A program made the position numbers and the translations under genes. From positions 1 to 64,000 of the forward strand of contig JAPYRG010000011.1 in assembly GCA_029936965.1 (NCBI GenBank): a stretch of DNA of 64,000 nucleotides, written 5' to 3'. This document shows, piece after piece, positions 19,274 through 29,220 of the stretch (its first letter is position 1; each line of letters starts with the position of its first letter). The notes beneath the pieces are model-generated. The model saw only the letters and a program-made list of their open reading frames with translations. It ran no database searches and was not told the DNA's origin. The stretch is from Fidelibacterota bacterium (GTDB lineage Bacteria > Fidelibacterota > Marinisomatia > Marinisomatales > TCS55).

Positions 19274-20136
19274 AATAAAGATACCATTTCATCTAATGCT
19301 TTTTGGATTGGAAGAGCTTCTATACCTAAATCTAATTCAATCTTGTTAGTGTATAAACCACTTTTCAAAGGTCTTCGTGCAAACCAATTTAGTTCAGGTG
19401 TAGTAATAGGCTTGATTAAAGTTCCATCAAGACCAAATGTAGATGCTATCATCTTTGCAAATTCAAGTCGATTCAAAAAATCTCCACCACCATAGTGATA
19501 TAAGCCACCAACATTTTTTTCAATAATTATTGAGATTACTTTTGCAAGATCATTAGTCCAAGTAGGATTATTCCACTGATCATTCACAACTGTTATCATT
19601 TGTCTCTTTTTAAGTGAATCAACAACCCAATTAACAAAACTTGCTTTTGTTCTATCATTATAACTGAAAATAATATTTGAACGCAAAATAACCCAATCTA
19701 TATCTGATTGTTGAACCATATTTTCTCCATATAATTTTGTTTTACCATACACGCTAATGGGATTTACTTTATCATCTTCAAAATAAGGACCTTTCTCACC
19801 ATCAAAAACATAATCTGTTGATATATAAATGAATTTCCCATTAAAGTTTGCAAGTAAATTCTCTGTTCCCTTTACATTTACATCAAAAGCAATTTCTGGT
19901 TTTTTTTCACATCCATCTACATCTGTCATTGCTGCAAGATGGATGATAATATCTGGTTTGTAATCACGAAATACATCTTCAACATTTTTTTGATTTGCAA
20001 TATCAAGCTCAATACACCGGTATTTTTCTGTTGTAATAATAACTCTACCAGTTGCTAAAATTGATTCATTTGATAGAACTTCACATAATGAAGTACCTAA
20101 CTGACCAAATGCCCCTGTAATTAATATTTTTTTCAT
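19270..20136 (-). CDS. rfbD: dTDP-4-dehydrorhamnose reductase
   Basis: 288 residues, an SDR-fold enzyme. NAD(P)-binding GAFGQLG is at 8-14; IHLAAMTDVDGCEKKPE is the RmlD signature; STDYVFDGEKGPY and VYGKTKLYGE supply the catalytic Ser/Thr and Tyr-xxx-Lys. It makes dTDP-L-rhamnose, which fits the neighbouring glycosyltransferases. rfbA, rfbB and rfbC are not in the window. It ends in TGA, overlapping the next start. Confidence 0.9.
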   Translation of the reverse strand: MKKILITGAFGQLGTSLCEVLSNESILATGRVIITTEKYRCIELDIANQKNVEDVFRDYKPDIIIHLAAMTDVDGCEKKPEIAFDVNVKGTENLLANFNGKFIYISTDYVFDGEKGPYFEDDKVNPISVYGKTKLYGENMVQQSDIDWVILRSNIIFSYNDRTKASFVNWVVDSLKKRQMITVVNDQWNNPTWTNDLAKVISIIIEKNVGGLYHYGGGDFLNRLEFAKMIASTFGLDGTLIKPITTPELNWFARRPLKSGLYTNKIELDLGIEALPIQKALDEMVSLL

Positions 20137-20142
20137 AATACG

Positions 20143-21165
20143 TTATCTATTATAAACAATAAATGATTTTGCAATGAGATCTAATTGTTGCAAAAAAATT
20201 ACTTTATTGTTTCCTGGGTGGAATATCATTGCATGTATATAATAAGTTCTATCAGAAATCCCATCATAAAATAAATAAGCTAAAAATGGCCCTCCTTGCG
20301 TATCATCAATGGATTCCCATAATCCATTTACTTTCCAAGTAAGCCAATGATTAAATTTGTTGGTAGTATTTAATTCAAAATAATTTTCACTGTATTGAAT
20401 ATTCTCAAAGTATTCTCTTGGGAAATCCATTATAAATTCTTTTGCTGAATCATAATTTTCAACTATTGCTCCCTCCCGCCAATGAACTGCAACCCATCGA
20501 AAAGGCATTTCACTACCTATCCAAAATAATTGCTGTTCTGAACTATCTGTAATAACCTCATAACCCCAAGGTATTTTTATACTCCATCCATAATCTTCAA
20601 TCAAATGTTTTTCTAACTCTTTTTGTCGTGTATTGTTAAACATATATTTTTCTTGACGTTTTTTAAATAATGTAAAAAATTGGCTCTTTATCTTTTCATT
20701 ATTTTTAGTCGCAAATTCCTTAGCCTTTTCAAGATTTGGAGTATTTATTACCATTAATAATTGATTTCTTGCAAAAGGATCCTTTGAGATAATAATTGGT
20801 TTATCTCCAGATATAGAATTATGATACTGTTTATCAGATAAAATATTTTTTATCAAATCAACTGCAGGGTTTGAGGGATATTTCCCTATTGCTCCAATTA
20901 CAATATGTGTACTGTTCTTTATTCTTTTATAATCTTGAGGTAAAACAAAAATTAATTTATAGTATGGCTCTGGTTCGGGAGTAAATAATGTATCATTGAA
21001 AATTGTGCTTAGTATAGATTGCAAATGAACTTTATCTTCCATTGCAGAAACAACAATAATTTCATCATCTGAACCAAGAGCCTCTCTTTTAACCGCACAA
21101 CTAAATTGGAATATTATTAAATACCCCAATAATATAAATCTCCACTGTGATAAATATTTATTCAT
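20143..21165 (-). CDS. DUF4837 family lipoprotein
   Basis: 340 residues. The N-terminus is a lipoprotein signal with a lipobox-like FQFSC (Cys23). The body matches what I recall of DUF4837, found mainly in Bacteroidetes and relatives: a repeated ferredoxin-like layout and the late sections PWGYEVI, FRWVAVHWREG and GPFLAYLFYDG. Function is unknown. It sits between the Omp85-like gene and rfbD on the same strand, so an envelope role is plausible. Confidence 0.75.
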   Translation of the reverse strand: MNKYLSQWRFILLGYLIIFQFSCAVKREALGSDDEIIVVSAMEDKVHLQSILSTIFNDTLFTPEPEPYYKLIFVLPQDYKRIKNSTHIVIGAIGKYPSNPAVDLIKNILSDKQYHNSISGDKPIIISKDPFARNQLLMVINTPNLEKAKEFATKNNEKIKSQFFTLFKKRQEKYMFNNTRQKELEKHLIEDYGWSIKIPWGYEVITDSSEQQLFWIGSEMPFRWVAVHWREGAIVENYDSAKEFIMDFPREYFENIQYSENYFELNTTNKFNHWLTWKVNGLWESIDDTQGGPFLAYLFYDGISDRTYYIHAMIFHPGNNKVIFLQQLDLIAKSFIVYNR

Positions 21166-21213
21166 GGTGTTACAAAATTAGTACATTATTAACCAAAAAC
21201 AACTTAATTGCTT

Positions 21214-22590
21214 TTACAATCGACTTGAAAACTTAATATGGAGTTTAGCTTCTGATATAAGGTCTCCTCTTCCAAATCCAATTGTCGCACTTACAATTGA
21301 ACTTCTAGATACTTGTTTAATTCCCATTCCAAAACCCAAGGGATAGGGCTTATGTTCTTTCTGAATAGCACTCTCTATAAATGCAAATAACTGAAGGTCT
21401 TTTCTAACATTTGATACTAGCTCCATTGAAGGAATACAAAGACTTGCAGATATAAATTGATCATCTCTATAACCTCTAAGGTTATTTACGCCTCCATATC
21501 TAATTTTTTGCCCTTTGTGAACATTGCCATTTTCTACCCAAACGCCTTTTACATATAAATTTATATGATATGATAGGAATGAGTTAATACTCCAATAAAA
21601 TCCATTATCTAATGACCAATCACCCTTTGGATTTGAAATATTATCCTCAATTTGCTTTCCAATTGATACTGAAATATCCCAATAACTACCATTTGTTGGA
21701 AGCCACCTATGGTTCCTTTTGTCATTTATAATGCCTAATAAAATCGAAGAGGATTTATGGTTTAAAAGGCCCAGTGAATTACCAATATTAGTAGGAACAA
21801 TTGTTAAAACACTGCTACCATAAAACCATTTACCGTAACGATTCGGGCTAGAAAAGATCCTAAATTCTTTTTTTTGCAAAATATATTCTTGGTCTCTTAA
21901 TTCTTTATCAAGTTTTAACTGTAATCCAAAAGGCAAGTTCCATAAAGATGGCTCATAATGAAGGATCGAAATTATTTCTGACTTTTCATTAAGTCTTTTC
22001 CAGTGAAACAAAGAATTGCTTGCAGTAGACCATATATTTTCCAAATATAATTCTATCTCTCCATTAGTAATCCAATTACCATCATTTGCTCTATTTGCAC
22101 CAAATAATCCTGAAATATTATTTTCAAATTCAGGAATTATATCTAATAATAGAGCTAATCCCCCTCCTTTGGTTTTACCATATCTAAAATGAATACTGTT
22201 CTGCAAAAATTTATAGGATGACTCTAAGCGTTCAATTTGTTGAAGAATATCTTTTTCAGATGAAATATCTAATATTGATTTTAACAATGACTGATAAGTT
22301 TGACTTCTTACCTGTTTATTATCTTTGATAAATAATGTATCAATATATAGCAATTCATGATTTGCAATATATTTTACAGCGATAGGTTCCACGCCCTTAA
22401 TTGAAGTAAGAGTATAACTATAATTTATACTCTTATCATTTCTTATTAAGGAGTCTAAATACTCTTCTACACTTCCAGCGTCTAACAACCCTATTTTTTC
22501 TTCCTGACCAACTGTCAGTTCTACTACTTGACTATATAAAATAGATGTAGCTATTAATATTATCTTAAAAATAGGCACGCAATTCTCCAC
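21214..22590 (-). CDS. Small Omp85/BamA-like outer-membrane barrel protein
   Basis: 458 residues with a signal peptide (KIILIATSILYSQ). The C-terminal barrel carries the Omp85 signature YGGVNNLRGYRDDQF (about 363-377), then a FAFIESA strand, GFGMGIK, and a final strand ending KLHIKFSSRL. About 100 N-terminal residues could form one POTRA-like domain (VKYIANHELLYIDTLFI, then a helical stretch ILQQIERLESSYKFLQ). At this length it is far smaller than BamA, so it is more likely an accessory Omp85 that exports or inserts a particular partner. Its start overlaps the 1,092-residue barrel gene by 26 bases, making that protein the obvious candidate partner. Confidence 0.7.
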   Translation of the reverse strand: MENCVPIFKIILIATSILYSQVVELTVGQEEKIGLLDAGSVEEYLDSLIRNDKSINYSYTLTSIKGVEPIAVKYIANHELLYIDTLFIKDNKQVRSQTYQSLLKSILDISSEKDILQQIERLESSYKFLQNSIHFRYGKTKGGGLALLLDIIPEFENNISGLFGANRANDGNWITNGEIELYLENIWSTASNSLFHWKRLNEKSEIISILHYEPSLWNLPFGLQLKLDKELRDQEYILQKKEFRIFSSPNRYGKWFYGSSVLTIVPTNIGNSLGLLNHKSSSILLGIINDKRNHRWLPTNGSYWDISVSIGKQIEDNISNPKGDWSLDNGFYWSINSFLSYHINLYVKGVWVENGNVHKGQKIRYGGVNNLRGYRDDQFISASLCIPSMELVSNVRKDLQLFAFIESAIQKEHKPYPLGFGMGIKQVSRSSIVSATIGFGRGDLISEAKLHIKFSSRL

Positions 22591-25500
22591 TCAGATTAAT
22601 AAAATTATTATATCGAATATCAGATATATAATTAATATTTATATTTATTGAAAAATTATCTTTTAGAAAAACATTACCATTTATGCTAACCCTCCTATTT
22701 TCACCTATACCATGTCCCCGAAGCGCCTCAGGCGGCAAGTAACGTGCTTCACCGAACAAATCCACATTCGACCATTCAAATCTGGTTTGTATTCGACCTT
22801 TAGAACTAAAAAAATGTAGCAGATCAAATTTCACCCCTTTTAAGGAGGATGAAAAATTATTTAACTGATGAGTGCCTGCATCATATCCAAATTGCAAATA
22901 CCCTTCTATATGTAAAACTGAAGAAAAACGTTTTTTTAATCCAATTTCAGACCAATATCCTGCTGTACTACGATCTCTCAATGAAGAAACGCTAGACTTA
23001 ATATTTATGCGATGTTGATCTAATTTTAAACCAAAATGCATTTCATTTATAATAGGTTTTAAATAATCCACTCCATTTTCATTATTAATTCTTAAATCTG
23101 GTCCTCTTGGATCCAAGCTATTTAAATCTTTCTCATTTATATTCCATATCTTTATTTGGTGGCCATTTTGGTTTAAGTAGCTTATTTCATTCAGTAGTTT
23201 CGATTTAGAACGTACTATTGATTCACTATTTAAATTATTTTCACTATATTTATTAATATGAAAATCTTTCCCATTAAAGTCCCATTTCCAATCCATCCTA
23301 TATTTAATATTTTTTAAAAATGTTTTATACTTTTTACTAAAATCATATTCTAAACGCTGAATTCCTTCAAATTTCGTTGTAGGTATTCGACTTCCAGATA
23401 ATACTGTATAAGCGATATAGGCACCATTAGGGTCAAGAACATATTCTTCAAATTGTATATCGTAACGATGCGTTCCTAAACCAACACCAACTGAATCATA
23501 CACTGTCATTCTTTCCTCTGTCAGAACCTCTTCAATTTTAAATTTTGCATCAAAACGCAATGGTGTTCTTGACTTTCTAATAAAAGTCCTTGCTTGTAAT
23601 AAATCATAATTAATTTTTTGATTATCTATAAACTCTGTCTTAATCCTCTTACGATATATGACAGAATGATTCCATCCAGATAAAGATTTAAATTTTATAT
23701 CAAGTTCCCCAAAATATCCTTTTGAGAATAAGGCCTCTTTATTATCATTATATACAAAATCTTCTCTACGCCCAAATCCTAAAATACTTTGTAGTCGTTG
23801 TCCATTAAATTGAAGTCCAGAGGTAATATGATTAAAATGATATAATTTATCGGAATATTCATTTTTATAATTAATCACTGGGTGGATGGATCCTGAAAAT
23901 AGTTTTGTGTTAAAATCTATACTTTGATAATACTCATTATTAGATCGAACTTGATTTATTGTTCCCGAAATATTATTAAAAAAACTAGTGCTACCTTTAA
24001 AATCTAATTGGGCCCTTTCTTTCCTATTAGATCCAATCTTGTAACTTGATAGGTTTGTATTGACTAATAATAGAGAATCAATGAAAACCTTCGAATTGAT
24101 ATTTTGCATTAGTTCATTTTCACCGTAAATAGGTGAAATATTCCAATCTTGATTGAAGTTTATTGATCGATCTCTTTGTAATGAATGAAATCTTTTATTT
24201 CTACCCCACTGTAAAATCTCATATCCGATAATTATATTATTATTAAATGGTATATGATCCCCAGATATTTTTATTTGATGACCAAAACCTTGGTTGTTAT
24301 TATCATCTATGTTGGACACGTTATTTTTATCATACTCTGATAAGGCTAGTTCCAAAGATAGATCTAGCCAATCATTCACACGATAATTACTTAATGCTTG
24401 AATTAAATTATGACTTTCTGGCGCAACCAATTGTCTTACAGGGCTATAGTAATCTATTGATTTGTTTGATAGTTCGATATTTTGCCTATCCACCCATTGA
24501 TAATAAAAAACCCCATTATTAGATAATTTTCTTACATATTCGCCATTTTTACTATCATAAGTAAATGAGACCTGGTAATGCTGCCCAATGATTGTATTTG
24601 TTGAATCAAAAGAATAAATACTATCTATAAATACATATATACCTATTGAGTCTTCCAGCGCTCCACTAACAAATATCTCTTTATCCCCTGAATCTTTGAA
24701 AAGTGATATTGCCTCACTATTCATTTCATTATTTGTATTTAATGTTTGGTCGTATTCGCGAATCCAACTTAATTGAAGATTGCCTTTATTGTTTAATTCT
24801 TTATTTATTGATGAAGTCAAAAGGTTGCGATTATACTGTTCATCAGCATACTGGTATTCTATATAAAGATCACTATCAAAAAATATTATATTTCTTGGCA
24901 TAAAGAATATTTCACCAAGACTATAATCAATTATATAATCATAATCTTCTCCACGATATAAACGCACACCATTTAACCATATTCTTTCAGATCCTGCTAT
25001 AATGATAATATCTTTATTACCATTTTTGGCTGTGAGACTATACGGCCCTTGCTTTCCATCAACTCCTTTAAATTCGATCTGATGCGTTATCCCTTTTGAA
25101 CCAGAGACAGCAGCAGTTCCAGATACTCCTTCATATTTAAATTGGTTATTAATACCAACAGCTTTTCTCTTTACATTTAAATATTTTCCAGATTCAATAT
25201 TTATATCCACGTCACCAGCAGTAACTTCAAAATTATTATGGTTAATTTGAAAAAATATTTTATCAATCTCATCTAAATTACTTGTATTTCCATCGGGTTG
25301 GATAGGAAAGTTTTGATCAGATAACACACCACCAACTACTATATCATTTCCTAATGATCCTTGTATCTGCATTTGAAATCCGCCGCTAAACTCTGAACCT
25401 CCTCTTGGAGCAATATTCAAATTTCTAAAAACTGTTCCTGAAGAATAGATCGATTCCTTTTCTTTCACAATTGGATATGATGTTAATTCAATATTATTAC

Positions 25501-25843
25501 TTAGATCATGATTTATTATCAAAGAATCTACGAGAGGGAGATCTGCCCATTTCGGGCCAATCTTCATTGGCAATGGTATTGAATAATAATCATATTTAAC
25601 AATTACGGATTGGAGCCTTTTCTTCTGATTATCTACAAAAAATAACCCATTAATTGGATCTAATGAATATTTAATAGAATCATTATCTTGTTTTAAGATT
25701 GAAAAAGTTGAATCAATTATCAAATTATGCTGAAGCTTTATCTCTGATGAATATGGAGGGACATTTATTGTATCTAATGTTGAAATGATTTGTCCTTTTG
25801 TAATAGAAACAAACAAACCAATCAAGATAATTCGATTAATCAA
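22565..25843 (-). CDS. Large outer-membrane beta-barrel protein, function unknown
   Basis: 1,092 residues with a signal peptide (MINRIILIGLFVSITKG). Residues about 140-240 contain an ordered block: RGGSEFSGGFQMQIQGSLG, VVGGVLSDQNFPIQPDG, LDEIDKIFFQI, then a GDVDI strand. I recall this pattern from large outer-membrane proteins of Fibrobacteres, Marinimicrobia and related groups. GSERIWLNGVRLYRGEDYDY, then DYSLGEIFF, follows near 285-310. The remaining 750 residues alternate hydrophobic and polar residues in long strands, consistent with a barrel of many strands. No TonB box, plug domain or enzyme motif was seen. It overlaps the propeller-like gene by 8 bases and the Omp85-like gene by 26, so the three form one unit. 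Confidence 0.7.
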   Translation of the reverse strand: MINRIILIGLFVSITKGQIISTLDTINVPPYSSEIKLQHNLIIDSTFSILKQDNDSIKYSLDPINGLFFVDNQKKRLQSVIVKYDYYSIPLPMKIGPKWADLPLVDSLIINHDLSNNIELTSYPIVKEKESIYSSGTVFRNLNIAPRGGSEFSGGFQMQIQGSLGNDIVVGGVLSDQNFPIQPDGNTSNLDEIDKIFFQINHNNFEVTAGDVDINIESGKYLNVKRKAVGINNQFKYEGVSGTAAVSGSKGITHQIEFKGVDGKQGPYSLTAKNGNKDIIIIAGSERIWLNGVRLYRGEDYDYIIDYSLGEIFFMPRNIIFFDSDLYIEYQYADEQYNRNLLTSSINKELNNKGNLQLSWIREYDQTLNTNNEMNSEAISLFKDSGDKEIFVSGALEDSIGIYVFIDSIYSFDSTNTIIGQHYQVSFTYDSKNGEYVRKLSNNGVFYYQWVDRQNIELSNKSIDYYSPVRQLVAPESHNLIQALSNYRVNDWLDLSLELALSEYDKNNVSNIDDNNNQGFGHQIKISGDHIPFNNNIIIGYEILQWGRNKRFHSLQRDRSINFNQDWNISPIYGENELMQNINSKVFIDSLLLVNTNLSSYKIGSNRKERAQLDFKGSTSFFNNISGTINQVRSNNEYYQSIDFNTKLFSGSIHPVINYKNEYSDKLYHFNHITSGLQFNGQRLQSILGFGRREDFVYNDNKEALFSKGYFGELDIKFKSLSGWNHSVIYRKRIKTEFIDNQKINYDLLQARTFIRKSRTPLRFDAKFKIEEVLTEERMTVYDSVGVGLGTHRYDIQFEEYVLDPNGAYIAYTVLSGSRIPTTKFEGIQRLEYDFSKKYKTFLKNIKYRMDWKWDFNGKDFHINKYSENNLNSESIVRSKSKLLNEISYLNQNGHQIKIWNINEKDLNSLDPRGPDLRINNENGVDYLKPIINEMHFGLKLDQHRINIKSSVSSLRDRSTAGYWSEIGLKKRFSSVLHIEGYLQFGYDAGTHQLNNFSSSLKGVKFDLLHFFSSKGRIQTRFEWSNVDLFGEARYLPPEALRGHGIGENRRVSINGNVFLKDNFSINININYISDIRYNNFINLSGELRAYF

Positions 25844-26675
25844 GATAAAATTCTATTATCCTTTGATTTGTTAAACATAATATCTTGAAGTTATTATTAG
25901 TTAGATCTATCAAATATTCATTATCAATTAATGGGATTAAAAATTGTTTTGATATTGATTTATCAATTATCTCTATTGCTCCTTGATTATTTAGTATGAC
26001 CCATGAGTCTTTAATATCTGTAATCGTCCTAGGGCGGTCTATTGAAAGGTTTAGTTTATATTTTAATCTACCCAATCGATTAAATATAACTAACTGCTTT
26101 AAGCATGGATACAATAGAGCTATATCTCCATTAGAGCTAATTTTAATTTTATCACAACAATCTTTATCAATCATCTGTTGATCTAAATCAATAAATATAA
26201 AGGGATCTACGCCTGAAATATTTCCTCGAAGAATTGCATTATCATTTTTAGAAAGAAGATAATAATGCCCCCAACTGTCTACTGCGAAATCATCTATAAC
26301 TATGTTAGATCTATTAAAATTAAGACTTAGATCTAAACTATTAATTAGGTTTAAAGAATAATCAAAACGGAAAACTTTATTTTGACTTCTATCAAATATA
26401 TATAAATCTAAATTTGAAATACTAAAGCCTATGGGATCAATAAATGAATCATAATTATCACCAAATCCACCAGCAAAATAAAAACTTCCCATAGAAGATT
26501 GACTTGCTGCCATCCTTGAGTCAATATCTATATAAAAAGTCCATCCACCATGTCCCTTTATTATTTTATCAATAGAAAAATGTTGTTTCTTTAGTTTAGC
26601 AGGAAAATCATAAATATCAAATTTTTGAGCAAATAAACTGCTAATAAAGAAAAAACTAATGACAGCCCTAATCAT
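25836..26675 (-). CDS. Exported six-bladed-propeller-like protein
   Basis: 279 residues with a short signal peptide (MIRAVISFFFISSLFAQ). Repeated blade-like segments recur about every 40-45 residues: DLYIFDRSQNKVFRFDY, IDDFAVDSWGHYYLLSK, NGDIALLYPCLKQLVIFN, SWVILNNQGAIEIID. This pattern suits an NHL or 6-bladed beta-propeller of the kind found in exported proteins near outer-membrane barrels in Bacteroidetes-like genomes. No catalytic residues can be named. It is the first gene of the three-gene outer-membrane cassette, 13 bases after lgt. Confidence 0.55.
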   Translation of the reverse strand: MIRAVISFFFISSLFAQKFDIYDFPAKLKKQHFSIDKIIKGHGGWTFYIDIDSRMAASQSSMGSFYFAGGFGDNYDSFIDPIGFSISNLDLYIFDRSQNKVFRFDYSLNLINSLDLSLNFNRSNIVIDDFAVDSWGHYYLLSKNDNAILRGNISGVDPFIFIDLDQQMIDKDCCDKIKISSNGDIALLYPCLKQLVIFNRLGRLKYKLNLSIDRPRTITDIKDSWVILNNQGAIEIIDKSISKQFLIPLIDNEYLIDLTNNNFKILCLTNQRIIEFYLD

Positions 26676-26688
26676 AGGGTTTAAATGA

Positions 26689-27555
26689 TTAAGTTGCTTC
26701 TTTTGTTTCAGAATTTTGTAGAGGGTTATTCAACATATATATCCCAATAACAATCATAATAAGTGAAATAACTTGTGCTCCAGAAAATCCAATGACATCA
26801 GTTACAATCCATATATATTTTGGATTAAGACGAATAAATTCAATAAAAAATCGTTCCATACCTGCAATGATTAAATAAGTAAAAAATAAGCTGCCTTTAG
26901 TTACTATCTTTTCTCTTTTTTTCCATAAAAATATAAAGATCCCAAATCCGATAATTGATTCAATTATTTGAGTAGGATAAACGGTTATTATATCACCAGG
27001 ATTAAAATTAGAGATATCTAACCAAGGATAATTATAAGAAATTGATTCATATGTTGTTGGAGGTGCGCCAAATTTAAATGACATACCAAAAATTGATTTT
27101 GTAGGCAAACCATAATCATCACCAACTAAAAAGCAGCCTATTCTTCCTATAGAGTATCCAATAATCAATAATGGAGCAATAATATCAGCAAATTGAAGCC
27201 ATGGCAATCTATTCTTTCTTAGTACAATTGTTACACCAATTGTACCTCCCATTAAACCCCCAAGGAATACAAGTCCTGCACCACTAAATATCATCCCAAA
27301 TGGATCAACAATAACACGATCAAAGTTTTCTATTAAGTAATATATCTTCGATCCGATAATTCCTCCTAAGGCTGCCGAGGTAACAATGTCTGAAGCTAAA
27401 TTTTGATCATATTTTAAGCGTTCCATTTCTTTAAATAACAATGCATAACAAGTATAAAAAGCAACTACTAACATTAATCCATATGAATAAATTGCTAGAT
27501 GGAATTCAAATCCGAAGATTCGAATTAATCCAAAATCATATACGATAGGCCACAT
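26689..27555 (-). CDS. lgt: Prolipoprotein diacylglyceryl transferase
   Basis: 288 residues, about seven membrane helices. It attaches diacylglycerol from phosphatidylglycerol to the lipobox cysteine of prolipoproteins, the first step of lipoprotein maturation. The Lgt signature is seen as GYSIGRIGCFLVGDDYG, together with YPTQIIES and ERFFIEFIRLNPK. It uses the GCFLVGDDYG variant rather than the E. coli GNFINGE form. lnt, the last enzyme of the same pathway, lies at 52197-53702. Confidence 0.92.
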   Translation of the reverse strand: MWPIVYDFGLIRIFGFEFHLAIYSYGLMLVVAFYTCYALLFKEMERLKYDQNLASDIVTSAALGGIIGSKIYYLIENFDRVIVDPFGMIFSGAGLVFLGGLMGGTIGVTIVLRKNRLPWLQFADIIAPLLIIGYSIGRIGCFLVGDDYGLPTKSIFGMSFKFGAPPTTYESISYNYPWLDISNFNPGDIITVYPTQIIESIIGFGIFIFLWKKREKIVTKGSLFFTYLIIAGMERFFIEFIRLNPKYIWIVTDVIGFSGAQVISLIMIVIGIYMLNNPLQNSETKEAT

Positions 27556-28412
27556 TATATTTTACTCCCACAAGTAGAACAATATTTATCACTATTATCT
27601 AATATATTTCCACATTTTGAACAAAAACTTTTGTTATTATTATCATTCTTATTCTGATTCTTCTTTATAAATAATCCTCCAACTAAAACGGATAAAATAC
27701 CTAATACTACAAATGGCTCCCATAATGGAAGCCTGTGTCGTTTCGGAATATTATTATTTTTTAATTGAGTGACTTTATCATTATCTATTGAATTTTCAGC
27801 TAATCTATTTTGTAAATATTGCATAGTAGTCTTCCCTGATAGATTATCATAAGTTAGATTAATCATCTCTTTAGACATTTCTTTTAATCCTTGAAAATGT
27901 ATCTGGTGAAATACAATATTATGCTGATCTTTATTTGAAGTTGATTCTAAATCAATATTAAAGTTAGTTGAAATAAGTGGTTCTTGAACAAAAACATGAA
28001 ATTCACCTAATGAAGTTGAGAACTGTAAAGGATATTGAATTTCTCTTTTAATTGATGAATTTAAAGGATTATAAAAAACAATAATTCTAAATGGGGATTT
28101 TTTTAAATCTAAATACACCCATCTCATTGAATTTTCATCCTTTATATCTAACGCTTTTACTTCAGATTCATCGTTGGAAGATCCTGATACAAAAAAAACA
28201 GAATCTGTCATTGCTGGAACGAGCATTTCTATAGTTAAAAGATCATCTGACAAATCAACTTTACCATTTATTTCTACCATAATACCACTATAGTAGTATT
28301 CAGGGTAAATATATACATTCAGATCACTGATCTTTGAACCTGCAGTAATCGGATTATATAATAGGATAAATATGATAAATAAATATTTCTGCATTTTAGT
28401 TAAAATTTTCAT
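27555..28412 (-). CDS. Exported-domain membrane protein with C-terminal zinc ribbon
   Basis: 285 residues. An N-terminal hydrophobic signal (about 8-24) is followed by about 190 residues rich in beta strands, a single membrane helix (about 232-250, FVVLGILSVLVGGLFI) and a cytoplasmic tail. The tail is low in complexity (NQNKNDNNNKS) and ends in a zinc ribbon, FCSKCG...YCSTCGSKI, with two CxxC pairs. I do not recognise a named family. The topology suggests that an envelope-side sensor or structural domain is linked to a metal-binding cytoplasmic tail. It overlaps lgt by one base. Confidence 0.7.
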   Translation of the reverse strand: MKILTKMQKYLFIIFILLYNPITAGSKISDLNVYIYPEYYYSGIMVEINGKVDLSDDLLTIEMLVPAMTDSVFFVSGSSNDESEVKALDIKDENSMRWVYLDLKKSPFRIIVFYNPLNSSIKREIQYPLQFSTSLGEFHVFVQEPLISTNFNIDLESTSNKDQHNIVFHQIHFQGLKEMSKEMINLTYDNLSGKTTMQYLQNRLAENSIDNDKVTQLKNNNIPKRHRLPLWEPFVVLGILSVLVGGLFIKKNQNKNDNNNKSFCSKCGNILDNSDKYCSTCGSKI

Positions 28413-28451
28413 TTAAAAAATAATACATTTAAATCAATTACTTATAAAAAT

Positions 28452-29171
28452 TTATAATTGGGTTGTTACAATAGTAAGAATAATTAAATCATAAACTGTA
28501 TGAGCATATGCTGCAGGACCAAAACCCCGAAATACATAAATAAATCCTAGAAAAATACCTGCGATAAAACGCATCATAAAGACAGAGAAATTTGGCTCTT
28601 CGCCATAATCGCCCATAAAATGAAATAATGAGAATAATGCGGCTGAAAGAATGATTCCGCATGTAATTTTAGCAAATTTTTTCCATTGGAAAATAAATCC
28701 TAGTATAGAGCCAAACCCTGCAATAAAAATAACACGAAAAACAAATTCTTCATAAATACCAGCCCCGACTGATAAAACAACTTGTTGTAGCATTGTACCA
28801 GTAGAATTGGCTATTAAAAAAGGAGCAGTAAATCCCATTAAAATAAAAAGTAGTACTCCCCAGCATATGCTTTCAAAAAACATCCAAATTAGATATTCCC
28901 CTTTGATAACTGTAGTCTCAAGAGATTTCTTTTGTCGTAAGAAAGCAACCATGAATCCAATCATGAATGAGGCGCTAAATCCATAAACTCCATAAATACC
29001 AAATAACCCCAATACTTGACGCATTAATACATCTGCACCATTCCTTAAAATTACAATATCATTTACTGAAATAGTAAAAACACCTATTTCATATATAAGG
29101 AATAAAGGTATAGTAAAAATAAAGCTATATAAAGGCGAATTTGTTACAGACAAGTAATTTGAGTTTTTCAT
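28452..29171 (-). CDS. CPBP-family (Abi/Rce1-like) intramembrane protease
   Basis: 239 residues, six or more membrane helices. The three family motifs are present: EEFVFR (EExxxR), FSLFHFMG (FxxxH) and AYAHTVYDL (HxxxD). Members are glutamate-type intramembrane proteases, or proteins of that fold, used in prenyl-protein or peptide processing. The substrate is unknown. It is 40 bases from the zinc-ribbon gene and 50 bases from the ABM-fold gene. Confidence 0.85.
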   Translation of the reverse strand: MKNSNYLSVTNSPLYSFIFTIPLFLIYEIGVFTISVNDIVILRNGADVLMRQVLGLFGIYGVYGFSASFMIGFMVAFLRQKKSLETTVIKGEYLIWMFFESICWGVLLFILMGFTAPFLIANSTGTMLQQVVLSVGAGIYEEFVFRVIFIAGFGSILGFIFQWKKFAKITCGIILSAALFSLFHFMGDYGEEPNFSVFMMRFIAGIFLGFIYVFRGFGPAAYAHTVYDLIILTIVTTQL

Positions 29172-29220
29172 AGAATGAAATAATTATTTATCATTCCGTA
29201 CATAAAAAGAATCGGAAAGA

